Assembly (NCBI GenBank): GCA_946481465.1
Contig: CAMLOC010000277.1
Span: 1-5,704, forward strand
DNA: 5,704 bases
Direction: 5' to 3'
From: an uncultured Shinella sp.
GTDB taxonomy: Bacteria; Pseudomonadota; Alphaproteobacteria; Rhizobiales; Rhizobiaceae
Shown here: one piece after another, positions 1-5,284 of the stretch
Layout of the letters: each line of letters begins with the position of its first letter
How positions within the stretch are numbered: position 1 is the stretch's first letter
The notes under the pieces: model-generated
What the model saw: only the letters and a program-made list of their open reading frames with translations
Database searches by the model: none
Told to the model about the DNA's origin: nothing
Made by a program: the position numbers and the translations under genes

Positions 1-173
1 CCGACCCGGCGCGCGAGGAATACCAGATCGAACGCCTTCGCCGCCTGGCGAAGGACGCCAATCTGGATCCGGATTTCGCGGAGAAGTTCCTGAACTTCAT
101 CATCCGCGAGGTGATCCGGCACCATGAAGCCATTGCCGCTGAACACAGCGGTGCAAACCAGAACACCGCTTGA
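1..173 (+). CDS. Chorismate mutase, AroQ class, C-terminal fragment (5' end outside window)
   Basis: Partial gene: the frame is open from base 3 and ends at TGA 171-173, leaving 56 residues that begin [20 protein letters not shown]. The pattern of a charged helix with paired arginines, then LDPDF, then a long helix with [13 protein letters not shown], matches the C-terminal half of the all-helical AroQ-type chorismate mutases (about 90-110 residues in full). The family converts chorismate to prephenate, the committed step towards phenylalanine and tyrosine, in the cytoplasm. The N-terminal helix with its catalytic arginine and lysine is not in the window, so activity cannot be judged. Its position directly before rpsP, with 37 bases between, agrees with my recollection of rhizobial gene order (ffh, chorismate mutase, rpsP), and it is probably co-transcribed with rpsP. 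The identification rests on a short stretch plus context. Confidence 0.78.
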   Translation, partial: DPAREEYQIERLRRLAKDANLDPDFAEKFLNFIIREVIRHHEAIAAEHSGANQNTA

Positions 174-197
174 GAAAAGCGGCTTACGTCACATCCC

Positions 198-203
198 AAG
201 GAG
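198..203 (+). promoter_or_regulatory. Shine-Dalgarno site that fixes the rpsP start
   Basis: AAGGAG lies 7 bases before the ATG at 211. The reading frame stays open back to an ATG at 124, but the 29 extra residues overlap the end of the chorismate mutase gene and do not resemble any S16 N-terminus. The ribosome binding site and the [11 protein letters not shown] start both favour 211. Confidence 0.85.
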
Positions 204-210
204 TAATGAC

Positions 211-576
211 ATGTCCCTGAAAATCCGTCTCGCCCGCGGTGGCTCCAAGAAGCGCCCGTACTACCAGATCGTCGTTGCCGACGCCCGCTCGCCGCGTGAC
301 GGCCGCTTCCTGGAGAAGCTCGGCTCGTGGAACCCGATGCTCGGCAAGGACGACGCAAACCGCGTCCAGATCGACGCCGACCGCGCCAAGGAATGGCTCG
401 CCAAGGGCGCTCAGCCGACCGACCGCGTCACCCGCTTCCTCGATGAAGCCGGCGTCCTGAAGCGCGAAGCCCGCAACAACCCGGACAAGGCAAAGCCGGG
501 CAAGAAGGCTCTCGAGCGCGCCGCCGAGAAGAAGCAGAAGGAAGAAGACGCCGCTGCGGCTGCCGCCGGCGAATAA
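211..576 (+). CDS. rpsP: 30S ribosomal protein S16
   Basis: Encodes 121 residues. The N-terminus [20 protein letters not shown] followed by [18 protein letters not shown] and SWNP is the S16 family signature. S16 binds the 5' domain of 16S rRNA and is needed for early 30S subunit assembly. The S16 fold covers about residues 1-83. The remainder is a tail rich in lysine, glutamate and alanine, ending in a run of six alanines then GE. S16 proteins are commonly 80-90 residues, so this tail adds roughly 35; tails of this type are, as far as I know, usual in alphaproteobacteria. The start is set by AAGGAG 7 bases upstream. The gene is first of the rpsP-rimM-trmD block and is followed by an intrinsic terminator-like hairpin, which would let it be expressed above its downstream partners. 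No promoter was seen in the 37-base gap upstream, so transcription probably enters from the chorismate mutase gene or before it. Confidence 0.97.
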   Translation: MSLKIRLARGGSKKRPYYQIVVADARSPRDGRFLEKLGSWNPMLGKDDANRVQIDADRAKEWLAKGAQPTDRVTRFLDEAGVLKREARNNPDKAKPGKKALERAAEKKQKEEDAAAAAAGE

Positions 577-600
577 TCCTTCGCAAGACCCTTTCGCGAG

Positions 601-629
601 CGGGCGGCGTGTTCCATGCCGCCCGTTTT
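601..629 (+). terminator. Intrinsic terminator or attenuator between rpsP and rimM
   Basis: CGGGCGGC (601-608) pairs perfectly with GCCGCCCG (618-625), and two further inner pairs are possible (G609-T617, T610-A616), leaving a loop of five. The stem is followed at once by TTTT, then CATTT. The T-run is short, so leaky termination is likely. It starts 25 bases after the rpsP stop codon and 61 bases before the rimM start (690), in the correct orientation to reduce transcription of rimM and trmD relative to rpsP. Confidence 0.75.
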
Positions 630-689
630 CATTTGGAGCCGCGGCGCGAACGTCGTAAGAGGCTCTGCAAATCCACACGGAACCGAACC

Positions 690-1268
690 ATGGCGAAACT
701 GGAAAATCCCGTCCTCATGGGCACCGTCGGCGCGGCACAGGGCCTGCGCGGCGAGGTCCGTGTGAAATCCTACACGATCGACCCGACGGCGATCGGCGAC
801 TACGGCCATCTCCACACCGAGGACGGCCGGTCCTTCGAAGTCCTTGAGGTGCGCGAGGCAAAGAACGTCGTCGTCGTGCGCCTGCGCGGCATCAACGACC
901 GCAACGCTGCCGAGGCGCTGAACGGCACCGACCTCTATATCGAGCGCGACAACCTGCCGGACGAGGAACTGGACGAGGACGAGTTCTTCTATGCCGACCT
1001 CGAAGGGCTGGAAGCGGTGGATACGAGCGGCCGCAGCCACGGCAAGGTGACGGGCATCTTCGATTTCGGCGCCGGCGACCTTCTCGAACTCAAGGGGCCG
1101 GGCAAGCGGCCCGTGCTCATTCCCTTCTCCGAGGCGGCCGTGCTGGAGATCGATCTCGAGGGCGGGCGCCTTCTGATCGACGCCGTCGCCGCCGGCCTGG
1201 AAGAGGAGGAGAACGACGGTCCGGGCAGCCGGCGCCGCCGTCCGCCGCAAGAAGACGGCGGAGAATGA
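690..1268 (+). CDS. rimM: Ribosome maturation factor RimM
   Basis: Encodes 192 residues. RimM binds the 30S subunit near S19 and helps fold the 3' (head) domain of 16S rRNA during assembly. The N-terminal RimM beta-barrel (about residues 6-90) starts with [20 protein letters not shown], the family hallmark. A PRC-barrel domain (about 97-170) follows, with [26 protein letters not shown] and RPVLIPF in the expected order. After about residue 170 there is a low-complexity acidic and arginine-rich tail (EEEEND, then RRRRPP). The ATG at 690 has a modest GGAA 7 bases upstream and begins the protein just before the conserved region. The frame is open further back to 609, but that stretch overlaps the terminator hairpin and shows no family similarity. 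The stop is separated from the trmD start by one base, so the two are very likely translationally coupled. Confidence 0.95.
   Translation: MAKLENPVLMGTVGAAQGLRGEVRVKSYTIDPTAIGDYGHLHTEDGRSFEVLEVREAKNVVVVRLRGINDRNAAEALNGTDLYIERDNLPDEELDEDEFFYADLEGLEAVDTSGRSHGKVTGIFDFGAGDLLELKGPGKRPVLIPFSEAAVLEIDLEGGRLLIDAVAAGLEEEENDGPGSRRRRPPQEDGGE
1260..1263 (+). promoter_or_regulatory. Ribosome binding site supporting a GTG start for trmD
   Basis: GGAG lies inside the last codons of rimM, 6 bases before the GTG at 1270. An ATG at 1265-1267, overlapping the rimM stop, is in a different frame and cannot start TrmD. Confidence 0.65.
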
Positions 1269-1269
1269 C

Positions 1270-1965
1270 GTGGCTTTCCGCGCCACCATCCTGACGCTCT
1301 ATCCGGAGATGTTTCCCGGCCTTCTCGGCCAGTCGCTCTCCGGCAAGGCGCTTGCCCGCGGTGACTGGACGCTCGACTGCGTGCAGATCCGCGATTTCAC
1401 CACAGACCGCCACCGCACGGTGGATGACACGCCGGCCGGCGGCGGCGCCGGCATGGTGCTGAAGCCGGATGTGCTTGCCCGCGCCATCGACCGCGCTTCC
1501 GAAGGCGACGACCGTCCGCGCCTGCTGATGAGCCCGCGCGGCCGCCCGCTGACGCAGGCCCGCGTGCGCGAACTGGCGGCCGGCGACGGCGCCATCATCG
1601 TCTGCGGCCGTTTCGAAGGGGTCGACCAGCGCGTCATCGACGGACGCGGGCTGGAAGAGGTCTCGATCGGCGACTACATCCTTTCCGGCGGCGAACCGGC
1701 GGCGATGATCCTGCTCGACGCCGTGGTGCGCATCCTGCCGGGCGTTATGGGCAACGCGCTCTCGGGCGAACACGAGAGCTTCGAGGGCGGCCTGCTGGAG
1801 CACCCCCACTATACCCGCCCGCAGGTCTGGGAAGGCATGGAGATCCCCGGCGTGCTTACCTCCGGCCATCACGCGGCCATCGAGACATGGCGGCGCGAGG
1901 AGGCGGAGAAGCTGACGCGCGAGCGCCGGCCGGACCTTCTCGCCGCTCAGCCCGTCACGAAATAA
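1270..1965 (+). CDS. trmD: tRNA (guanine-N1-)-methyltransferase TrmD
   Basis: Encodes 231 residues from a GTG start. TrmD transfers a methyl group from S-adenosylmethionine to N1 of G37, next to the anticodon of tRNAs reading CNN and some other codons, which prevents +1 frameshifting. It is a cytoplasmic SPOUT-class homodimer with a trefoil-knot cofactor site. Visible motifs: [10 protein letters not shown] (9-17), [13 protein letters not shown] (41-53), GGGAGMV (57-63), [10 protein letters not shown] (85-94), [12 protein letters not shown] (111-122), the knot segment [15 protein letters not shown] (132-146), Arg154, and PHYTRP (179-184). Aligned without gaps to my recollection of E. coli TrmD, the proposed catalytic base Asp169 is Glu169 here (in GEHESFEGG). 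The protein is about 24 residues shorter than the E. coli enzyme, mostly at the C-terminus. It is coupled to rimM by a one-base gap, and its 3' end overlaps the convergent tauE-type gene by 19 bp. Confidence 0.97.
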   Translation: MAFRATILTLYPEMFPGLLGQSLSGKALARGDWTLDCVQIRDFTTDRHRTVDDTPAGGGAGMVLKPDVLARAIDRASEGDDRPRLLMSPRGRPLTQARVRELAAGDGAIIVCGRFEGVDQRVIDGRGLEEVSIGDYILSGGEPAAMILLDAVVRILPGVMGNALSGEHESFEGGLLEHPHYTRPQVWEGMEIPGVLTSGHHAAIETWRREEAEKLTRERRPDLLAAQPVTK

Positions 1966-2693
1966 TAGACCGTCAGCGCGATGCCGACCGCGACCACAAG
2001 GGCGCGGATGACAGGCTGCGGCACGCGCCGCGCCGCCCAGACGCCGGCATAGCCGCCGATCGCCCCCGCCGGCACCATCACGGCGGCCTGAGGCCAGCCG
2101 ACCACGCCGCCGCTGGCGAAGACGACGATCGCCATGGCTGCGATCACGACGGCCACGAAATTCTTCAGCGCGTTCAGCCGGTGATAATCCCCGCCCTTGG
2201 TGAGACCGAGCACGGCGAGCGTCATGATGCCCATGCCCGCGCCGAAAAAACCGCCATAGATCGAGGTGATGAACTGAAGACCGAGGCCGAGCGGCGAGAT
2301 CGGCTTTTCCGGGCTCAGCGTCTTGGGCTTGAGATAGGGCCCGGCTGCGAAGATCGCCGTCGCCGCCAGCAGGAGCCACGGCACGAGCGCGCGAAACGAC
2401 GGATTGGAGAGGGAGAGCAGCAGCATGGCTCCGGCAAGGCCGCCGACGAGCGACAGCGCGCCGAGGAGCAGCGCTTCCTTCCAGTCGGCGCGGATTTCCC
2501 TGGCATAGGCGAGCGTCGAGGTGACATAGCCGGGGAACTGGGTAATCGAGGAGGTCGCGTTGGCGACGATGGGCGGCAGGCCGGTCAGCGTCATCGCGCC
2601 GAAGGTCAGGAAGGTCCCGCCGCCGGCGATGGCGTTCACCACGCCCGACAGGAAGCCCGCGATGAACAGAAAGATGGCGTCGACAACGGTCAT
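1947..2693 (-). CDS. TauE/SafE-family (TSUP) membrane transport protein
   Basis: Encodes 248 very hydrophobic residues with about seven or eight membrane segments (roughly 4-24, 32-50, 74-95, 102-120, 135-163, 175-195, 202-222, 228-246). The family signature appears twice, as expected for its internal repeat: [19 protein letters not shown] (16-34) with a following [10 protein letters not shown] (40-49), and [20 protein letters not shown] (144-163) followed by [11 protein letters not shown] (172-182). TSUP proteins move sulfite, sulfonates, sulfoacetate or other small organic anions across the inner membrane; the substrate here cannot be told from sequence. The start at 2693 follows GGGGGAG (2704-2698) with a rather short 4-base spacer. 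Its 3' end overlaps trmD by 19 bp in convergent orientation, and it is divergent from rplS. It interrupts the common trmD-rplS neighbourhood and has no obvious link to translation. Confidence 0.9.
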   Translation of the reverse strand: MTVVDAIFLFIAGFLSGVVNAIAGGGTFLTFGAMTLTGLPPIVANATSSITQFPGYVTSTLAYAREIRADWKEALLLGALSLVGGLAGAMLLLSLSNPSFRALVPWLLLAATAIFAAGPYLKPKTLSPEKPISPLGLGLQFITSIYGGFFGAGMGIMTLAVLGLTKGGDYHRLNALKNFVAVVIAAMAIVVFASGGVVGWPQAAVMVPAGAIGGYAGVWAARRVPQPVIRALVVAVGIALTVYYFVTG

Positions 2694-2993
2694 GATGCTC
2701 CCCCGGGCGGCGATCTTGGCCGCGCCCTCCCCAAGCGCGTGATAGCGTGGCGCCGGCGGACCGGCAAGGCCCGAAAAACCGCCGTTCCCCGTGCGGATTC
2801 TTTCGCAGCGGGGATGACAAGCCGGTTCGATTGGTGTATTGGCCCGCACGGATTTGGGATTACCTCCCGCCGACCTGCAATCAAAGAATGGCGAATCCGC
2901 TCCGTCCGGCAACGGACTAACCTTGAAGGCCACGGCCATAAGGTAACCGTCGAGCGCTCTGGCTGTTTCAGAAGAACCACGAAGGTTAGACCG
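2694..2993. other. Divergent intergenic region between the tauE-type gene and rplS
   Basis: This 300-base stretch has no credible coding sequence. It should carry the promoter of the minus-strand transporter and the promoter plus 5' leader of rplS. It contains a bulged 10-bp stem (2786-2814), a 5-bp stem with a GCAA loop (2904-2917) and an 8-bp inverted repeat that covers the rplS ribosome binding site. No close match to a -35/-10 pair was found on either strand. The weak best candidate for rplS is described among the rejected items. Confidence 0.7.
2904..2989 (+). promoter_or_regulatory. Possible structured 5' leader of rplS with mutually exclusive pairings
   Basis: GTCCG-GCAA-CGGAC (2904-2917) can form a 5-bp hairpin with a GNRA-type loop. 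CTAACCTT (2917-2924) is the exact reverse complement of AAGGTTAG (2982-2989), which contains the AAGG used as rplS ribosome binding site; pairing would enclose 57 bases and hide that site. The same 5' arm can instead pair locally, ACCTT (2920-2924) with AAGGT (2940-2944), which would free the ribosome binding site. A third small stem, AACC (2975-2978) with GGTT (2984-2987), is also possible. The arrangement would suit translational autoregulation by L19, but this is inference. An 8-bp inverted repeat somewhere in 300 bases is not rare by chance, although this one is AT-rich for its surroundings and falls on the ribosome binding site. Confidence 0.35.
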
Positions 2994-3512
2994 ATGAACA
3001 TCATCCAGCAGCTCGAAGCCGAACAGGCCGCGAAGATCGAAGCCAAGCGCACCCTCCCGGAATTCTCCCCGGGCGACACCGTCCGCGTCAACGTGCGCGT
3101 CACGGAAGGTTCGCGCACCCGCGTGCAGGCCTATGAAGGCGTCTGCATCGCCCGTTCCGGCGGCGGCATCAACGAGAGCTTCACCGTTCGCAAGATTTCC
3201 TACGGCGAAGGCGTCGAGCGCGTCTTCCCGGTCTACTCGCCGCTCGTCGAAAGCGTCGAGATCGTCCGCCGCGGCAAGGTCCGTCGCGCCAAGCTCTACT
3301 ACCTGCGCGATCGTCGCGGCAAGTCGGCCCGTATCGTCGAGAACACCGGCACGCGCGCCCGCAAGCTGAACGACGCCGAGCGCCAGGCCGTTGCCGAGGA
3401 AAAGGCACGTCTCGAAGCCGAGAAGGTGGCAGCCGCCCAGGCGCTCGCCGCTGAAAAGGCCGCAGCAGACGCTGCCGAAGCCGCAAAGGCCGCGGAAGCC
3501 GCCGCCGAATAA
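2994..3512 (+). CDS. rplS: 50S ribosomal protein L19
   Basis: Encodes 172 residues. L19 lies at the interface between the 50S and 30S subunits and contributes to an inter-subunit bridge. The family core occupies about residues 1-120: [60 protein letters not shown] and [20 protein letters not shown] are all typical. Residues from about 127 to 172 form an alanine-, glutamate- and lysine-rich tail, predicted helical or coiled-coil. L19 is often 115-130 residues, so this is a clear extension, which I recall as usual in rhizobia. The start has GAAGG 8 bases upstream. The frame remains open a long way upstream, but that stretch is a GC-driven shadow over trmD and tauE without L19 similarity. The gene is monocistronic: it is divergent from the upstream transporter and closed by a strong terminator. 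Confidence 0.97.
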   Translation: MNIIQQLEAEQAAKIEAKRTLPEFSPGDTVRVNVRVTEGSRTRVQAYEGVCIARSGGGINESFTVRKISYGEGVERVFPVYSPLVESVEIVRRGKVRRAKLYYLRDRRGKSARIVENTGTRARKLNDAERQAVAEEKARLEAEKVAAAQALAAEKAAADAAEAAKAAEAAAE

Positions 3513-3534
3513 TCCGGCAGCCGCATCGATTTGG

Positions 3535-3570
3535 AAAAGCCGTCGGCACCGTGCCGGCGGCTTTTTTGTT
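3535..3570 (+). terminator. Intrinsic terminator of rplS
   Basis: AAGCCGTCGGCA (3537-3548) pairs with TGCCGGCGGCTT (3552-3563) through 12 pairs, one of them T-G, around a 3-base loop; two more A-T pairs are possible at the base of the stem. It is followed by TTTT, G, TT. It begins 22 bases after the rplS stop and separates rplS from the ABC transporter genes. Confidence 0.92.
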
Positions 3571-3590
3571 TCGCGGAAAGGCGTGTGCAC

Positions 3591-3607
3591 GCAAGCGCTG
3601 TGCTTGC
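3591..3607. repeat. 17-bp perfect dyad upstream of the ABC transporter genes (possible operator)
   Basis: GCAAGC (3591-3596) and GCTTGC (3602-3607) are exact reverse complements around the 5-base spacer GCTGT. The dyad lies 58 bases before the start of the binding-protein gene, in the region where its promoter should be. No terminator-like T-run follows. It could be a repressor or activator site, but six-base arms are weak evidence. Confidence 0.3.
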
Positions 3608-3664
3608 CTCCCTCCCTGAACCTGTGACACTGTTCCGCCGCCACGATTTCAGGAGCATATTTCG

Positions 3665-4462
3665 ATGTTTTCCCGCCGCGCCGTCCTTGCAGGCCTTGCT
3701 GCCGCCGCCCTCATGCCCGCCGTCGCCGTTTCCGCCGACCTGCCCGATCTCGGCGGCAAGACCGTCGTCGTCGTCACGGAAAACGCCTATCCGCCGCTGC
3801 AGTTCGTCGATCCGAAGTCCGGCGAGCAGATCGGCTGGGAATATGACGCCATGAACGAGATCGCCAGGCGGCTGAACGTCAAGGTCGAGTACCAGAACGC
3901 CAGCTGGGACACGATGATCCAGGCAGTCTCCGACAACCAGTACAATATCGGCATGACCGGCATCACCATCAAGGACGACCGCAAGGAGAAGGTCGATTTC
4001 TCCGACCCCTACATGCGCTCGCAGCAGTTCATGCTGGTGCGCGGCGACGAGGAGCGCTTCAACGACGCGAAATCCTTCGCGGCGCTGGCGGACGGCCTGA
4101 TCGCCGCCCAGCCGGGCACCTCGCCCTTCTACACGGCCGTCTACGAGATCCTCGACGGCAACGAACAGAACCCGCGCATAAAGCTGTTCGAGACCTTCGG
4201 CGCGACCGTGCAGGCGCTGCAGGCCGGCGACGTCGATCTCGTGCTCACCGACAGCGTCGCGGCGAAGGGCTATGTCGATGCCTCGGGTGGCAAGCTCAAG
4301 GTGGTCGGCGGACCGCTCGGCACCGAGGATTTCGGCTTCATCTTCCCGAAGGGCTCGGACCTCGTCGCGCCGGTCAACGCGGCCATTGCCGCGCTGAAGG
4401 CCGACGGCACGCTGGACGGCCTCAACAAGAAATGGTTCCTCGACTACAAGATGGGTCAGTAG
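3665..4462 (+). CDS. ABC transporter periplasmic amino-acid-binding protein (SBP family 3)
   Basis: Encodes 265 residues. The N-terminus is a signal peptide: SRR, a hydrophobic stretch rich in alanine and leucine, then AVSA with probable cleavage after Ala24. SRRAVLAG also resembles a Tat motif. The mature part matches family 3 binding proteins: VVVTENAYPPLQF (35-47), GWEYDAMNEIARRLN (57-71), WDTMIQAVSDNQYNIGMTGI (81-100), DDRKEKVDFSDPYM (104-117), ETFGATVQALQAGDVDLVLTD (176-196) and a C-terminal ADGTLDGLNKKW segment. By family analogy Arg106 would hold the ligand alpha-carboxylate and Asp196 the alpha-amino group, pointing to an amino acid or a close derivative; which one cannot be told. The start has AGGAG 9 bases upstream. 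The permease gene follows after 9 bp, so the two form one transcription unit, insulated from rplS by a terminator. Confidence 0.94.
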   Translation: MFSRRAVLAGLAAAALMPAVAVSADLPDLGGKTVVVVTENAYPPLQFVDPKSGEQIGWEYDAMNEIARRLNVKVEYQNASWDTMIQAVSDNQYNIGMTGITIKDDRKEKVDFSDPYMRSQQFMLVRGDEERFNDAKSFAALADGLIAAQPGTSPFYTAVYEILDGNEQNPRIKLFETFGATVQALQAGDVDLVLTDSVAAKGYVDASGGKLKVVGGPLGTEDFGFIFPKGSDLVAPVNAAIAALKADGTLDGLNKKWFLDYKMGQ

Positions 4463-4471
4463 CGGGCGGCC

Positions 4472-5278
4472 ATGGCTCCCGCCTCCCCTGATACGGCGAA
4501 GGGCGACTATCCCTGGTGGCTGGTCGCCCTCGGCGCCGTCGCGCTGGCGCTTGCCGGCGTCATCATCGCCAACGATCTCTACCGGCAGGTTTTCGGCATC
4601 GTGCTGAAAGGGCTGTGGGTGACGATCTTCGTGACCCTCGTTGCCTTCCTGCTCGCCACCCTGCTCGGCCTCGCCATCGCGCTGATGGCGCTCTCCGGAA
4701 GCAAGGCGCTGCGCCAGGTCGCGCGTTTCTACACGGAGGTGATCCGTGGCGTGCCGGTGCTCGTCCTGCTCTTCTACATCGCCTTCGTTGGCGCCCCGGC
4801 GCTGGTGGCGGTGATCAATTTCGCCATCGGCCCGCTCCTTGCCGCCGGCTATCTGGAGCCGGTGCAGGTGCGCGACCTTTCCCTGATGTGGCGGGCGATC
4901 ATCGCGCTGATGATCGGCTATTCCGCCTTCATCGCCGAGGTTTTCCGCGCAGGCATCCAGTCGGTCGACAAGGGACAGATCGAGGCGGCGAAGGCGCTCG
5001 GCCTGTCGCGCTTCCAGCGTTTCCGGCTCGTCGTCTTTCCGCAGGCCGTGCGCGTCATCCTGCCGCCGCTCGGCAACGATTTCGTGGCGATGGTCAAGGA
5101 CTCGTCCCTCGTCTCCGTGCTCGGCGTCGCCGACATCACCCAGATGGGCAAGGTCTACGCGTCCGGCTCCTTCCGCTTCTTCGAGACCTATTCGATCGTC
5201 GCCTATGTCTATCTCATCCTCACCATCGGCCTTTCCCTGGCCCTGCGGGCACTGGAGCGCCGCCTGCGTCGGACATGA
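4472..5278 (+). CDS. Amino-acid ABC transporter inner-membrane permease (HisM/GlnP type)
   Basis: Encodes 268 residues with a first membrane segment at about 15-34 and further ones near 43-73, 94-120, 143-158, 187-220 and 240-260. Family hallmarks are ARFYTEVIRGVPVLVLLFYI (84-103), GYSAFIAEVFRAGIQSVDKG (149-168) and the EAA loop EAAKALGLSRFQRFRLVVFP (171-190), the cytoplasmic contact for the ATPase. They are followed by LPPLGNDFVAMVKDSSLVSV, typical of polar amino-acid permeases. It forms the membrane channel for substrate delivered by the adjacent binding protein. Residues 106-140 make a longer stretch between membrane segments than I expect for the smallest family members. The start lies 9 bp after the binding-protein stop with only a weak GGGCGG-like site, suggesting translational coupling. 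No ATPase gene follows; the intact EAA loop implies that one encoded elsewhere is used. A single permease gene suggests a homodimer, or pairing with a distant partner. Confidence 0.94.
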   Translation: MAPASPDTAKGDYPWWLVALGAVALALAGVIIANDLYRQVFGIVLKGLWVTIFVTLVAFLLATLLGLAIALMALSGSKALRQVARFYTEVIRGVPVLVLLFYIAFVGAPALVAVINFAIGPLLAAGYLEPVQVRDLSLMWRAIIALMIGYSAFIAEVFRAGIQSVDKGQIEAAKALGLSRFQRFRLVVFPQAVRVILPPLGNDFVAMVKDSSLVSVLGVADITQMGKVYASGSFRFFETYSIVAYVYLILTIGLSLALRALERRLRRT

Positions 5279-5284
5279 GAACGG

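Noticed and set aside
124..210. In-frame upstream ATG giving S16 29 extra residues
   Set aside because: The extension overlaps the chorismate mutase coding end, has no resemblance to S16, and the clear AAGGAG site serves the ATG at 211.
411..1289. 292-residue open frame on the minus strand over rpsP and rimM
   Set aside because: It is antisense to two confidently identified genes and has no recognisable domain or convincing start.
1117..2820. 567-residue open frame on the minus strand
   Set aside because: It runs antisense through trmD and out of frame through the tauE-type gene. Its arginine-rich low-complexity translation is typical of shadow frames in GC-rich DNA.
2814..2842. Possible rplS promoter: ATGACA, 17 bases, TATTGG
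   Set aside because: The -35 matches five of six consensus bases but the -10 only three of six. Alphaproteobacterial promoters are degenerate, so it remains a guess without a mapped start.
2793..2900. Long-range 8-bp repeat GCGGATTC (2793-2800) with GAATCCGC (2893-2900)
   Set aside because: One match of this length is expected by chance in 300 bases, and it has no functional site at either arm. The left arm fits better in the local stem at 2786-2814.
1887..2993. Upstream extension of the L19 frame to 1887
   Set aside because: The translation is arginine-, aspartate- and histidine-rich noise antisense to the transporter gene. L19 homology and a ribosome binding site begin at 2994.
3604..3631. 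Possible importer promoter: TTGCCT, 16 bases, GACACT
   Set aside because: Matches are only four of six and three of six. Such pairs are expected by chance in this much sequence.
2694..3644. N-terminal extension of the tauE-type frame to 3644
   Set aside because: It lies antisense to rplS with no similarity to a transporter. The membrane protein starts naturally at 2693 after GGGGGAG.
5279..5284. Terminator between the permease and channel genes
   Set aside because: The gap is only 6 bp, and no stem with a T-run is visible across the two gene ends.
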